Notes: generated by a model not told the origin, from the letters alone. Shown: positions 17,664-27,448, counted from the first letter of the stretch. The stretch is DNA of 64,000 nt from Paenibacillus aquistagni (GCF_900177815.1 NZ_FXAZ01000001.1:372001-436000); one strand, 5' to 3'. Made by a program: numbers and translations.

Positions 17664-19598
17664 TTATCGATGCGATCCGAGCTTATTAAGAAAGCGTGAT
17701 ACCATGCTTGACAGCTTGCGGTCTACGTTTTGCGGATACATCGACAGCGAGCTTTGACGCTGTGATGCCATGCTCAGTGCTCGTTCGACGTCAATCGCGC
17801 CGTAGCCAAAATAATTATCCTTCCCCCCAGATCCTAAGTCAGCAGCGCTTTGACGCATAATATCATACACCTCTGTGTTGCGAAGCGACGGATTGATGGA
17901 TCGAATGAGACCAGCAAGAGCGCTTACGTGAGGCCCGGCCATGGATGTGCCGGATAAGGCTGCGTACTGGTTGTCTGGATAGGTGCTGGCAATAGATGTT
18001 CCTGGCGCAACCACGTCGACATAGTTGCCGTAATTCGAATAGCTGGCCTTCGTGTTGTCCTGATTCGTTGCAGAGACAGCGAACACCTCGGGATAGGCTG
18101 CCGGGAAACCAGGCTGGCTTGTATTGTCATTGCCTGTAGCAGCAACCAGCACGACATCCTTGTCGTATGCATATTTGACCGCATCATGAAGGAAAGCGCC
18201 GTCTGCATAGTTGCCAAGGCTCAGGTTGATGACCTTCGCCCCTTGGTCGGTAGCCCATATAATGCCCTCTGCGACAGAATACGAGGTGCCAGCTCCTGTG
18301 CTGTCCAATACCTTCACAGGCAAGATAGGATTATTCCAAGTCATGCCGGCAATACCCTCGTGATTGTTGACTTCTGCCCCAATTATGCCTGCGACATGGG
18401 TGCCGTGCCCAACATCATCGTTTGGCGTTGTATTAGGATCAATGACATTATAACCCTTTAGCAGCTTGGACTTTAGATCCCAATGCTTCGTATCTACCCC
18501 TGTATCGACCACGGCAATGGTCACATCGCCGCTTCCCTTTGTCAGCGACCAGCCTTCATTCGCTTTGATCAGAGGAAGATTCCATTGATAAGGCTTATAA
18601 AACACATCGTTGGGCTCGTTCGATGTATTGTCTGCCATCGGTCGGAACGTGCGGGCATTGAGGCTGGTAGGTGTTCCGTCCGGGCGTTTTATATCATTGG
18701 TCATATACAGATAATGCGGCTCCGTATACATCGGATCATACTGGGAGAAGTACTGCTTCAGCTCTTCCATCCCCATTGCTTTGGACTTGAAAATGTAAGT
18801 ATATCCTGATTTACGCACATGGGTGCAGGATATATCCTGTTTGATTTGATTCAGCTGCTCCTCGGTAGGAGGCGTGCGGAACCGAACGACCAATTCATCT
18901 TTATAGTAATGGCTAGTGCCCTGATTGTCTTCTCCATCCTTGACGGCAATATCCTTCATGGAGTTCGTGTCCACTGATTTGACCTGATATTTATGCTCTC
19001 TTGGATAAGGAACCATCCGCAGGTTGCGAAGCTGATGGTTGCGAATATTCTCGACCACCTGTTGGTTTACGATCGCGACAACGCCAAACGGAGAAGCTGC
19101 ACCGCTCTTAGGGATACCTATAACGACATGCTGCTTTCCATTGATCTGCAGATTAGGAGAACGGTATTCCTTGCCTAGACTAACATGACGCTCGCCAGCG
19201 CGTATGTAGGTCGTAAGCTTCTTGTATACCTCGGGCTTATCCTTATGCGGGATGCTGCCGCTAGAGATGGCTTGTTTGTTCGATTTGTTGATCCAATACA
19301 CATATTCAACATGCGGATGTGCGTCAACAAAAGATCGGATCTTGCTTGTTAGCTGCTGAGCGCTTAATGTCGACCACTCTGCAAGCCCTGTTTGAATATC
19401 GTTCATGGCATCGTGCTGTGAGAGCTGTCTTGTGATATTGACATCCTGCTGCAGAATATGCTGCTTTGATATGCGTTCAGCAGAAGCAGTGTGCACCTTA
19501 GCCTGCTTGTTGGACGGGCCTGTGCTGTTCCACAACAAAGGAACAGCCAGTACGGCAATTCCTAGTGCAGTAAGTCCGATTACGGTCCCTTTACGCAT
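17664..19598 (-). CDS. Secreted subtilisin-like serine protease (peptidase S8)
   Basis: Extracellular subtilase precursor of about 644 residues. A hydrophobic N-terminal signal or anchor (residues 8-25) is followed by a long pro-region of about 330 residues; its end (DELVVRFRTPPTEEQL) resembles the propeptide of thermitase- and fervidolysin-type proteases. The catalytic triad is complete: VVDTGVD near 365, GHGTHVAG near 400, and GTSMAGPHVS near 550, with oxyanion Asn in AATGND. The start at 19598 follows GGAGGGATACGCA; an ATG at 19613 lies before that site. It runs opposite to its neighbours and stands alone. Confidence 0.93.
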   Translation of the reverse strand: MRKGTVIGLTALGIAVLAVPLLWNSTGPSNKQAKVHTASAERISKQHILQQDVNITRQLSQHDAMNDIQTGLAEWSTLSAQQLTSKIRSFVDAHPHVEYVYWINKSNKQAISSGSIPHKDKPEVYKKLTTYIRAGERHVSLGKEYRSPNLQINGKQHVVIGIPKSGAASPFGVVAIVNQQVVENIRNHQLRNLRMVPYPREHKYQVKSVDTNSMKDIAVKDGEDNQGTSHYYKDELVVRFRTPPTEEQLNQIKQDISCTHVRKSGYTYIFKSKAMGMEELKQYFSQYDPMYTEPHYLYMTNDIKRPDGTPTSLNARTFRPMADNTSNEPNDVFYKPYQWNLPLIKANEGWSLTKGSGDVTIAVVDTGVDTKHWDLKSKLLKGYNVIDPNTTPNDDVGHGTHVAGIIGAEVNNHEGIAGMTWNNPILPVKVLDSTGAGTSYSVAEGIIWATDQGAKVINLSLGNYADGAFLHDAVKYAYDKDVVLVAATGNDNTSQPGFPAAYPEVFAVSATNQDNTKASYSNYGNYVDVVAPGTSIASTYPDNQYAALSGTSMAGPHVSALAGLIRSINPSLRNTEVYDIMRQSAADLGSGGKDNYFGYGAIDVERALSMASQRQSSLSMYPQNVDRKLSSMVSRFLNKLGSHR

Positions 19599-19712
19599 TG
19601 CGTATCCCTCCATTAATCCTTGAATTCATTTCTGGTCATGCAAATGATTGCCTCATGATGTAGGTTGAAACGAAGAGATGCAGATTATGCAGATGTGTAA
19701 TTTAGGGAAAGT

Positions 19713-19743
19713 TTGGGTGGAAAGGAGTACCCTTTCCTATAAA
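19713..19743 (+). promoter_or_regulatory. Possible promoter with palindromic 19-bp spacer
   Basis: TTGGGT at 19713-19718 and TATAAA at 19738-19743 are 19 bases apart. The whole spacer is the dyad GGAAAGG-AGTAC-CCTTTCC. MerR-family activators act on promoters with such long palindromic spacers. The -35 match is weak and no MerR-type gene is nearby, so this is tentative. It would serve the gene at 19849. Confidence 0.35.
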
Positions 19744-19848
19744 ATTGTGGTAGGATGTTGGTGCAAGCATTCATACTCAAATTGAAGCTACATACATGAT
19801 TAATTGCCAGCCATATTTTTTAAAAGGATCGTTTAAGGGGGAGCAGAC

Positions 19849-20349
19849 ATGCCAGCATCCAATGTGAAGCAACTTTGTGAAGTCTCAAGAGAGAAACTGA
19901 AATTTGTAAATGAAAAATTGGAGTCTTTCCTTAATACGCACACGCTGCCGGAGCTTGTTCAAGACGTGCAAGAGGAAGAAACGGTAAGCTTCTATACAGG
20001 TTTCTTAAGTGATCTTCGCCATTTGCTTGTATTCTCTGAAGTCAGCTATGAGAAGTTGGGTGTAACGCTTCGCAGAGCGAAGTTCGATCTGGATTTTGCT
20101 GAACGAGCGCTGTATGATGTATACCATCAAGTGGTCAATGCCTACTTCTATCCTAAGAATGAATGCTACTCCGAGGATGGACGCTATGCTTATACCGGAC
20201 AAGATGCAATTCGTTTCCGCATGAAGCCGATTCGCCCTGTACGTGATATTGTCTTGGAGATTAATAAGATCTTTGAAGAGCTGCGAGATGAATTGTCTTA
20301 TTTTGAAAGCGATTATTTGACGCAGCGCAAGATGCAGGGGACAAAGTAA
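19849..20349 (+). CDS. DUF3907 / YpuI-like protein
   Basis: Soluble, mostly helical protein of 166 residues beginning MPASNVKQLCEVSREKLKFV. The conserved FYTGFLSDLRHLLVFSEVSYE and AFFYPK-like segments resemble the Bacillus YpuI family (DUF3907). No function is established. A good GGGGGAGC site precedes the ATG. It is a single-gene unit ended by the hairpin at 20435. Confidence 0.65.
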   Translation: MPASNVKQLCEVSREKLKFVNEKLESFLNTHTLPELVQDVQEEETVSFYTGFLSDLRHLLVFSEVSYEKLGVTLRRAKFDLDFAERALYDVYHQVVNAYFYPKNECYSEDGRYAYTGQDAIRFRMKPIRPVRDIVLEINKIFEELRDELSYFESDYLTQRKMQGTK

Positions 20350-20434
20350 TCTGGTTGGCTAAAGAAGCCCAGCCTTGCGGCAAGGATGAGAGGCGTGGAT
20401 GATATTTTTACGATATAAATATAAATTGATATAG

Positions 20435-20464
20435 GAGCTTCCTTCAGGGGAAGCTCTTTTTTTT
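20435..20464 (+). terminator. Rho-independent terminator
   Basis: GAGCTTCC pairs with GGAAGCTC over a short TTCAGG loop, followed by eight or more T ending at 20464. Confidence 0.9.
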
Positions 20465-20539
20465 GTTAGCGCAAGTTGGAATCAGTTGTCGGGAGTACCC
20501 TTCACCTCTTCAGGAGAACCTCATAATGGAGGTGATATC

Positions 20540-20764
20540 ATGACACAGGAGACATTTGTGAAATGCAGTGTTTCAAACTGTCATTTTTGGGGACAAGGAA
20601 ATAAATGCCAGGCAGCTTCAATTGCCATTGATATTGACGCTCATGCAACGAAACTGATGGAGGAATATGCTGATGAGCTTAATGGTCTTCATCAAGATTG
20701 TGCTTCCACATCTTCTGTAACCTGCTGCAAGACGTTTAAGCCCAAAGATGCTAACGGCTGCTGA
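20540..20764 (+). CDS. DUF1540 domain protein, small and cysteine rich
   Basis: A 74-residue protein with cysteines in the pattern CSVSNCHFWGQGNKCQAASI near 9-28, then C-A-S-T-S-S-V-T-C-C and a final Cys. This is the DUF1540 arrangement, a probable small metal-binding protein common in spore formers. The start is set by GGAGGTGAT at 20529-20537, directly before the ATG; an upstream in-frame start at 20486 lacks such a site. It lies 17 bases ahead of the next gene. Confidence 0.85.
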   Translation: MTQETFVKCSVSNCHFWGQGNKCQAASIAIDIDAHATKLMEEYADELNGLHQDCASTSSVTCCKTFKPKDANGC

Positions 20765-20781
20765 AAAGAGAGTGATGAATC

Positions 20782-21141
20782 ATGAAGCATGATTATCGTT
20801 TCCAAGGCCGTCGCATAAAGCGAACACGAGAACGTGCTGAACAAGCAGAAGCTCATTCCTATAAGGAAGAGATCGCTCAAGAGCTGACGGCTCCGTTGTC
20901 GGCTGGTCGCTTAAGCGAGGTCAATGCGGAAGCTGAGGAAGAATCCAAAACATTCTCCGCTGTTATTGGAGTCGTTGCCGTTTTGTTCGCTTTTGTCTCT
21001 TTTTTCTTTTTCCCTTTTATTATGGGACTTACCAGTATTGCGTTAGGGGTATTTGCTTACTTTCAAGGCAGCCAAACAGCTGGTTTTACCGCTGCCGTGC
21101 TCGGACTTGTTGCCTTTTTGATGGCGATAATGTTCATTTAG
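20782..21141 (+). CDS. Small membrane protein of unknown function
   Basis: A 119-residue protein whose first 50 residues are charged and helical (RRIKRTRERAEQAEAHSY) and whose second half has two or three membrane helices (about 53-80 and 85-118). It does not match a family I can name. AAGAGAGTGATG precedes the ATG. It probably shares a transcript with the DUF1540 gene and is followed by a strong terminator. Confidence 0.75.
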   Translation: MKHDYRFQGRRIKRTRERAEQAEAHSYKEEIAQELTAPLSAGRLSEVNAEAEEESKTFSAVIGVVAVLFAFVSFFFFPFIMGLTSIALGVFAYFQGSQTAGFTAAVLGLVAFLMAIMFI

Positions 21142-21149
21142 CTCCTGCA

Positions 21150-21184
21150 AGGGCGTGAGGGTAATTTCTTTCACGCTCTTTTTT
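21150..21184 (+). terminator. Rho-independent terminator
   Basis: AGGGCGTGA pairs with TCACGCTCT around GGGTAATTTCTT, followed by TTTTTT at 21179-21184. Confidence 0.88.
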
Positions 21185-21259
21185 ACGTGTAATCTTGAAT
21201 TGCTGATCGTTAAAAAGATGGAGATTTGACACCAAAACGTGTACAATAGGAATGTTATA

Positions 21260-21313
21260 TTGATCGACTCTTGGATCAACAACGGATGCCTGCCATCTGT
21301 TTTGATCTTTTTT
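21260..21313 (+). promoter_or_regulatory. Attenuator-like leader upstream of cysteine desulfurase
   Basis: GATCAA (21274-21279) and AACGGATG (21281-21288) pair with CATCTGTT (21294-21301) and TTGATC (21302-21307). Six T follow at 21308-21313, a full intrinsic terminator 61 bases before the start codon. The same GATCAA can instead pair with an upstream TTGATC at 21260-21265, giving two mutually exclusive foldings. The previous gene already has its own terminator at 21150-21184, so this one may control the genes downstream. The signal is unknown. Confidence 0.6.
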
Positions 21314-21374
21314 GCTGTTAATGGAACGGGTATGCTGACTTTACGGTCATCCTAATGATAAGGAGGGTAATCAC

Positions 21375-22544
21375 ATGAGTACAACATCGGTTATTTATGC
21401 CGATCATAGCGCGTCAACACCTCCTCATCCTGAGGTGATCCGGACGTTAACCGAAGTGACACAACGCATCTACGCGAATCCATCCTCCATTCATGAGTGG
21501 GGAGGACAAGCTGATCAGCTTGTGCAGCGCGCTAGAGCAGTGATTGCAGAAGCGCTCAGAGTAAAGCACTCGGAGGTGCTGTTTACCTCTGGAGCCACAG
21601 AGAGCAACAATCTTGCTGTATTTGGCGTCGTTCGCGCCATGCAGTCACAAGGAAAGCCAGTGCATGTTATTGTATCCAAGATTGAACATGCATCCGTGTA
21701 CGCCTGCTATGAGCAGCTGGAGCGTGAGGGAGTGGAGGTCACCTATTTGCCGGTGAATGCCTCAGGCCTAGTCGAGCCAGAGCAGCTGAAGCTCGCCCTG
21801 AAGCCCCATACAGCGCTTGTCAGCATTATGCATGTTAACAATGAGACAGGCAGCATACAGCCGCTTAAGGAACTCGGTGCGCTCATTAAGGCTGAGAGCC
21901 GCGCTCTATTCCATGTTGACGGTGTTCAAGGCCTAGGCAAGCTGCCAGTGGAGCTTGCGAGCTGGAAGGTGGATCTGTACAGTCTTTCAGGTCACAAGAT
22001 CCGTGCTCCAAAAGGGGTCGGTTTGTTGATTCATCGAGGGCAATTCCCGCTAAAGCCGCTTATGTACGGCGGATCACAAGAAAAAGGGCTTCGGCCGGGG
22101 ACGATGAATGTTCCAAGCATCGTTGCCTTGGCAAAAGGCGTTCGGCTTGCGACTGAAGGCCAAGAGGCGGCTTATGGACAGCTAAGACAGCTTCACGATC
22201 AACTTGTTGATTATCTACAGACACAGCCGCAGCTCATCATAAACAGCCCGTTGGAAGAAGCATTTGGTGCGCCCCATATCATCAATATATCTTTTGTGGG
22301 GATGAAGCCTGAGGTGGTGGTGCACGCGATGGAGAAGAGAGGCGTCATCTTGTCCACTCAATCCGCATGTTCCTCGAAGCTTGACAAGCCAAGCCGCGTA
22401 TTGACCGCCATGACTAAGGACAACGCTAGGGCAGCGAGCGGACTTCGCATTAGTCTAGCTCCAGACATGACGCTTGAACAGGTGGAACTCATTGCAAAAG
22501 CGCTGGCGGAGACGGTGAACGAGCTTAAAGGGCTTATTCGTTAA
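21375..22544 (+). CDS. nifZ: Cysteine desulfurase (NifS/IscS family), partner of ThiI
   Basis: PLP enzyme of 389 residues that takes sulfur from cysteine as a persulfide. The PLP lysine is in SLSGHKIRAPKGVG near residue 206, and the catalytic cysteine in STQSACSSK near 331. AHASTP-like start YADHSASTPPHPEV is typical. It lies 16 bases upstream of thiI; in B. subtilis the nifZ-thiI pair supplies sulfur for 4-thiouridine in tRNA, and the same role is inferred here. AAGGAGG precedes the ATG. Confidence 0.93.
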   Translation: MSTTSVIYADHSASTPPHPEVIRTLTEVTQRIYANPSSIHEWGGQADQLVQRARAVIAEALRVKHSEVLFTSGATESNNLAVFGVVRAMQSQGKPVHVIVSKIEHASVYACYEQLEREGVEVTYLPVNASGLVEPEQLKLALKPHTALVSIMHVNNETGSIQPLKELGALIKAESRALFHVDGVQGLGKLPVELASWKVDLYSLSGHKIRAPKGVGLLIHRGQFPLKPLMYGGSQEKGLRPGTMNVPSIVALAKGVRLATEGQEAAYGQLRQLHDQLVDYLQTQPQLIINSPLEEAFGAPHIINISFVGMKPEVVVHAMEKRGVILSTQSACSSKLDKPSRVLTAMTKDNARAASGLRISLAPDMTLEQVELIAKALAETVNELKGLIR

Positions 22545-22560
22545 GAAAGGGTGTCAAAAA

Positions 22561-23874
22561 GTGATGGAATACGATATGATACTGCTCCGTTATGGAGAGA
22601 TTACGATAAAAGGGCGCAACCGCAGCCGATTTGAGAAAGCCGCTCACGAACATGTGAAGGCGGTTCTGGCTCCATTCCCACAAGCACGGATTATTAAGGA
22701 GTTCGGACGCTTATATATTGAGGCGAATGGCGAACCGATCCAGGAGATGATTCAGGTACTGCGACATGTTTTTGGCATTGTGTCACTGAGCCCTGTCAAG
22801 CGAGCGCCATCTGAATTTGATGCGGTGTTGAAAACAGCGATGGAGATGGTTGAGGAATACAATCCAGCGCCTGGCACTACCTTCAAGGTAACGGCTAGAA
22901 GAGCATGGAAGAAGTTTCCTCACACTTCACAAGAATTGAATCATCTGGTGGCAGCGCCAATCTTGAAGGAGTTTCCGAATCTATCTGTAAATGTTCGTCA
23001 GCCTCTGTTTAATCTGCATGTTGAGGTTCGTGAAGAGAACACGTATGTGTTCCATGAGGTAATTCCAACGGCGGGCGGATTCCCGCTTGGATCAAACGGC
23101 AAGGGGATGCTGCTTCTCTCCGGGGGCATAGACAGCCCTGTTGCGGGCTATCAAGCCTTAAAGCGAGGGCTTGAGATCGAAGCGGTGCATTTCCACAGCT
23201 TCCCTTTTACAAGCGAGCGTGCTAAGCAGAAGGTTGTTGACCTAGCACAAATTCTGGCTAACTATGCTGGCCGGATTCGTGTCCATATGGTGCCGTTTAC
23301 CGAAGTGCAGACGAAGCTGCACCAGGCAGGAGAAGAGCATCTGACGATTACTTTGATGCGAAGATCGATGCTCCGCATTGCATCAATGCTGGCGGACAAG
23401 CGCAAGGCATTGGCGCTCGTAACGGGAGACAGTCTAGGGCAAGTTGCCAGCCAAACGCTGGGAAGCATGAATGTTATTGGCAGAGCGACGGAGCTGCCGC
23501 TCTTGCGTCCACTCATTACGATGGATAAGGAAGAGATCGTGCAGATCGCTCACCAGATTCAGACATTTGAGACGTCTATTCTTCCCTACGAGGATTGCTG
23601 TACGCTATTTGTTGCGAAGTCGCCAGCGACGAACCCTAACCTCAGAATCGTGGAGAAGATTGAAGCACGCATTCCTGAACTGGACGATCTCATCCAAGAT
23701 GCGGTTGATCGCACAGAGATGATCACGCTGTATGCTGGACAGCAGCAGCCAGACGCTCTGCTTAAGCAACATAATCAGCCGCATGACCAAGCAGAGGAGT
23801 CGTTGCATACATCTTCCCCGGATCATGCTGTATCAGAGGGAAGCTCCAATCAGGAGGTAGGCGACTGGTTCTAG
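22561..23874 (+). CDS. thiI: tRNA 4-thiouridine synthetase ThiI
   Basis: ThiI of 437 residues with an N-terminal ferredoxin-like and THUMP domain (about 60-165) and a PP-loop ATPase core (LLSGGIDSPVAGY near 182-194). A PEDCC-like element (YEDCCTLF) is near 343. It has no C-terminal rhodanese domain, as in other Firmicutes, consistent with sulfur delivery by the adjacent desulfurase. The last 40 residues (rich in Gln, His and Ser) extend beyond the usual length of about 400. The start is GTG followed directly by ATG. Confidence 0.95.
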   Translation: MMEYDMILLRYGEITIKGRNRSRFEKAAHEHVKAVLAPFPQARIIKEFGRLYIEANGEPIQEMIQVLRHVFGIVSLSPVKRAPSEFDAVLKTAMEMVEEYNPAPGTTFKVTARRAWKKFPHTSQELNHLVAAPILKEFPNLSVNVRQPLFNLHVEVREENTYVFHEVIPTAGGFPLGSNGKGMLLLSGGIDSPVAGYQALKRGLEIEAVHFHSFPFTSERAKQKVVDLAQILANYAGRIRVHMVPFTEVQTKLHQAGEEHLTITLMRRSMLRIASMLADKRKALALVTGDSLGQVASQTLGSMNVIGRATELPLLRPLITMDKEEIVQIAHQIQTFETSILPYEDCCTLFVAKSPATNPNLRIVEKIEARIPELDDLIQDAVDRTEMITLYAGQQQPDALLKQHNQPHDQAEESLHTSSPDHAVSEGSSNQEVGDWF

Positions 23875-23995
23875 TTCCTTTGAACGGGGAAGCAAGCTGC
23901 AATACAAACTAAAAACGCACACGCATTGGAAGGATTTCGCAGTCATAACTCCATCTCTGCTGTCATACACCTGTACAACAGAGGAGGGACGGGCT

Positions 23996-24661
23996 GTGGA
24001 ATCAATCTGGCTGTTAATCGAAATACTCGTTATCAATATCGTTCTTAGCGGCGATAATGCTGTTGTTATCGCGATGTCAACCCAGCATCTACAAGAAAAG
24101 CAGCGCAAGCAGGCCGCCTGGTGGGGAGCGCTTGGCGCCGTGCTGCTTCGAATCGCGCTTACCGTAGTCGCGATGAAGCTCATGGGCATACCGCTCCTGC
24201 AGGCAGCTGGAGGGATTATGCTATTCGTCATTGCCGTGCAGCTGTTAGCTGATAGTGGACATGAGGGCAATAAGCGTGAGGCCAAGGATAGCTTATTTGC
24301 TGCCATACGCACCATACTCGTGGCGGACATTGTCATGAGTCTTGACAATGTGCTTGCGATCGCGGCGATATCTAAGGGGCATTTTCCTTATCTGGTGATG
24401 GGCATCGCGCTAAGCATACCTATTATTGTGTGGGGGAGCACCTTAATCAGCACTTGGCTGAAGCGATTCCCGATATTGGTCTATGCTGGAGCGGGTATCT
24501 TAGGATTTACAGCAGGCGAGATGATTGCAGGGGATATGAGGCTGTCCGTATGGATGCCAAGTGTATGGCAATCATTGCAAGCCAGCCTGCCTTGGATACT
24601 CACGTTATTGGTGCTTGTCTTAGGCTTATGGATGAAGCGGCAACCAGCAGCGAACGGATAA
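23996..24661 (+). CDS. TerC family integral membrane protein (YjbE-like)
   Basis: Membrane protein of 221 residues with about seven helices. The conserved acidic motifs IVLSGDNAVVIA near 15-26 and DIVMSLDNVLAIA near 112-124 are the TerC signature. TerC/YjbE proteins act in metal ion export, in particular manganese in B. subtilis. The start is GTG, after GAGGAGGGACGGGCT. No metal riboswitch of the yybP-ykoY type was recognised in the 120 bases upstream. Confidence 0.88.
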   Translation: MESIWLLIEILVINIVLSGDNAVVIAMSTQHLQEKQRKQAAWWGALGAVLLRIALTVVAMKLMGIPLLQAAGGIMLFVIAVQLLADSGHEGNKREAKDSLFAAIRTILVADIVMSLDNVLAIAAISKGHFPYLVMGIALSIPIIVWGSTLISTWLKRFPILVYAGAGILGFTAGEMIAGDMRLSVWMPSVWQSLQASLPWILTLLVLVLGLWMKRQPAANG

Positions 24662-24732
24662 TAAGTGACGAGTGTGGCAGGTATGTATGATATACAACAT
24701 GTCTTGTATCCTGCTTAACATCAACCAACTAA

Positions 24733-24780
24733 GCTTTCCGATGCCATAGCCGCTGCAGGCGGGGCCGGGAAGTTTTTTTT
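24733..24780 (+). terminator. Probable terminator after the TerC-like gene
   Basis: CTTTCC at 24734 pairs with GGGAAG near 24767-24772, with inner GCC/GGC pairings. A run of eight T follows. The stem is interrupted. Confidence 0.55.
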
Positions 24781-24904
24781 GAGGATAGTAGTAATTTTTT
24801 AATGGATCATATACACTAGTAAAAGTAAAATGGGCGCGAAAAACGTCGGTTGCGTCCTTTCATCCTTGTCCATTATTGTCATGGATGTCAGAGGTGATCT
24901 ACGC

Positions 24905-25396
24905 TTGAACAGAAAAGAACCGGCAATTGGTATTGTCATTATTGCAGCTGGCTTATTTATATTGCTTGGGAAGTGGGGGTTTTTCTCCTTCCTCGGAGGT
25001 ACGTTGTGGCCGTTGTTTGTATTTTTGGCAGGAGCAGCGCTGTATGTGCTCATTCGCTATAGAATGCTTCCCGCGGTGGCCTTCGTGCCTGCAGGTGCCT
25101 TATTGGTGTACGGATTGCTATTCATGATCTGTCATTGGGTAAGCTGGGGATTGTTTGCTTATCTATGGCCACTCATTCCATTTGGACTTGCTGTTGGGTT
25201 ATTTGGATATTGTCAGTTGGATCCTTATGCCCAACGAGGGGTATACGCTTTTGCCATAGCGCTTGCTGGGATCAGCGCTTTGCTGCTCTTGTTTACTCTC
25301 TTTGTAGGTCTAATCGTTTATCTGATTGCCTTATTCCTGATTCTGGTCGGTGTCGTGCTTGTATTCGGCCCCCGATTCGGTTTGTGGCGAAGATAA
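24905..25396 (+). CDS. LiaI-LiaF-like multi-helix membrane protein
   Basis: Membrane protein of about 163 residues with six hydrophobic segments. The N-terminal part (GIVIIAAGLFILLGKWGFF, GTLWPLFVFLAGA) resembles the LiaI/LiaF-like transmembrane region seen in envelope-stress proteins. The start is most likely TTG at 24905, because GAGGTGAT at 24891-24898 is spaced for it; an ATG at 24830 lacks a site and would add a non-conserved leader. The exact role is unknown. Confidence 0.75.
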   Translation: MNRKEPAIGIVIIAAGLFILLGKWGFFSFLGGTLWPLFVFLAGAALYVLIRYRMLPAVAFVPAGALLVYGLLFMICHWVSWGLFAYLWPLIPFGLAVGLFGYCQLDPYAQRGVYAFAIALAGISALLLLFTLFVGLIVYLIALFLILVGVVLVFGPRFGLWRR

Positions 25397-25455
25397 GAAG
25401 CCCAGCATAAATGCTCCATTCATTTTGCTTGTAGAAGAAAGGAAAGATTGATTGT

Positions 25456-27291
25456 ATGCATCAAAGAGATCATATTCGTAATATTGCCATTATCGCTCAC
25501 GTCGACCATGGCAAAACAACACTTGTCGACAAGCTGCTCCAGCAGTCTGGAACGTATCGAGACAATGAAGCGGTTCAAGAGCGCGTAATGGATTCGAATG
25601 ATTTGGAGCGCGAACGCGGTATTACCATTCTTGCTAAAAACACAGCGATCACGTATAAAGACCATTTGATTAATATCGTGGATACACCAGGACACGCTGA
25701 CTTTGGCGGCGAGGTAGAGCGTATCATGAAGATGGTAGATGGTGTATTGCTTGTAGTAGATGCGTTTGAAGGCTGTATGCCGCAAACGAAGTTCGTCCTT
25801 CGTAAAGCCCTTGCTCATAACTTGACTCCTATTGTTGTTGTTAACAAAATTGACCGTCCAAACGCTCGGCCAGCTGAAGTCATCGATGAAGTGCTTGACC
25901 TATTCATTGAACTGGATGCGAATGAAGAGCAGTTGGAATTCCCCGTCGTATATGCTTCTGCCTTGAATGGGACTTCAAGTCTTGAACCAGAGAAGCAAGA
26001 TGAGAATATGCAGGCGCTCTATAATACAATTATTGAGCATATTCCAGCTCCTACAGAAGATCCAGAAGAACCACTTCAGTTCCTTGTAACGCTGCTTGAC
26101 TATAATGAATATCTTGGACGAATTGCGATTGGACGCGTGAACCGCGGTAAGATCCGCCAAGGACAGCCAGTTACGGTTATTAATCGTGAAGGACAATTGA
26201 AGCAAGCGCGTGTAGAGAAGCTGTTCGGCTTCCAAGGCTTGAAGCGCATTGAGCGTGATGAAGCTGCGGCAGGCGATATTATCGCTATCGCGGGAATTAA
26301 GGAGATCAACATTGGCGAGACCATTGCAGATCCAGCGAAGCCTGAGGCGCTTCCAGTGCTGCATATCGATGAGCCGACGCTTCAGATGACATTCCTTGTA
26401 AACAACAGTCCATTCGCAGGCCGTGAAGGCAAGTGGATTACTTCGCGCAAGATTCGTGAGCGTCTCTTTAAGGAGCTTGAAACCGATGTTTCCTTGAAAG
26501 TAGACGAGACGGACAGCCCGGATGCCTTTGTCGTATCAGGCCGCGGTGAGCTTCACCTTGGGATTCTGATTGAAAACATGCGTCGCGAGGGCTATGAACT
26601 ACAGGTGTCCAAGCCTGAGGTTATTATTCGTGAGATTGATGGCCAGAAGTCCGAGCCCATGGAGCGTCTGCTAATCGATGTTCCTGAGGAGTCCACGGGA
26701 GCTGTAATGGAGAGCCTTGGATCACGCAAAGCGGAAATGGTCAATATGGTCAACCACGGCAATGGCAATGTTCGACTTGAGTTCATTATTCCAGCACGCG
26801 GATTGATTGGGTATCGTACACAATTCCTTACCCTTACACGCGGCTACGGGATCATGAACCATGCGTTCGATCATTATGGTCCTTATGTCGGCAGTCAGGT
26901 AGGCGGCCGTCACCAGGGCGTGCTCGTGTCCACTGAGTCAGGAAGCTCTACTTTGTATGGTATCTTGTCTGTTGAAGATCGCGGTACATTGTTCGTCACC
27001 CCGGGTACAGAAGTGTATGAAGGGATGATCGTAGGCGAGCATACGCGTGACAATGACATCGTCGTTAATATTTGTAAAGAGAAGGCGCTCACGAATGTTC
27101 GCTCTGCGACAAAGGATGAGACCGTCAAAATGAAGACACCGCGTCTGTTCTCAATGGAACAAGCGCTTGAATATTTGAACGATGACGAGTATTGTGAAAT
27201 TACACCGAAGTCGATTCGTCTTCGTAAAAAGATTCTGAACAAGAGTGAGCGTGAACGTGCAGAGAAGCATCGCAAGAATGCAGAGGCGTAA
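25456..27291 (+). CDS. typA: Ribosome-associated translational GTPase TypA/BipA
   Basis: Elongation-factor-like GTPase of 611 residues. G1 AHVDHGKT is at about 14-21, G3 [10 protein letters not shown] near 76, and G4 NKIDRP near 131. Domain II, domain III and the TypA-specific C-terminal domain ([13 protein letters not shown]) follow. It helps ribosome assembly and stress adaptation, especially in the cold. This is ylaG in B. subtilis, and ylaH follows here too. Confidence 0.97.
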   Translation: MHQRDHIRNIAIIAHVDHGKTTLVDKLLQQSGTYRDNEAVQERVMDSNDLERERGITILAKNTAITYKDHLINIVDTPGHADFGGEVERIMKMVDGVLLVVDAFEGCMPQTKFVLRKALAHNLTPIVVVNKIDRPNARPAEVIDEVLDLFIELDANEEQLEFPVVYASALNGTSSLEPEKQDENMQALYNTIIEHIPAPTEDPEEPLQFLVTLLDYNEYLGRIAIGRVNRGKIRQGQPVTVINREGQLKQARVEKLFGFQGLKRIERDEAAAGDIIAIAGIKEINIGETIADPAKPEALPVLHIDEPTLQMTFLVNNSPFAGREGKWITSRKIRERLFKELETDVSLKVDETDSPDAFVVSGRGELHLGILIENMRREGYELQVSKPEVIIREIDGQKSEPMERLLIDVPEESTGAVMESLGSRKAEMVNMVNHGNGNVRLEFIIPARGLIGYRTQFLTLTRGYGIMNHAFDHYGPYVGSQVGGRHQGVLVSTESGSSTLYGILSVEDRGTLFVTPGTEVYEGMIVGEHTRDNDIVVNICKEKALTNVRSATKDETVKMKTPRLFSMEQALEYLNDDEYCEITPKSIRLRKKILNKSERERAEKHRKNAEA

Positions 27292-27448
27292 CGCGAAGTT
27301 TGTTGCAGGCTGGCAGTCTAGTATCATATCGTTGCTTTAGGTTTATAACAGACATCATGAGGTGCGGCAGGGGAGAAGGCTTTTTCTCCCTTGCCCCCAA
27401 TCATCTTAGAATGAGAACACACTTTTGCTATCAAAGGAGTGTAAGATC

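Noticed and set aside
21226..21247. TTGACA and TACAAT as a promoter upstream of the desulfurase
   Set aside because: Both boxes match consensus, but the spacer is only 10 bases. The real start of the leader transcript cannot be set from sequence.
27366..27395. Inverted repeat GGGGAGAA/TTCTCCC between typA and ylaH as a terminator
   Set aside because: It folds well, but no T-run follows (the next bases are CCCCC), so read-through to ylaH is more likely.
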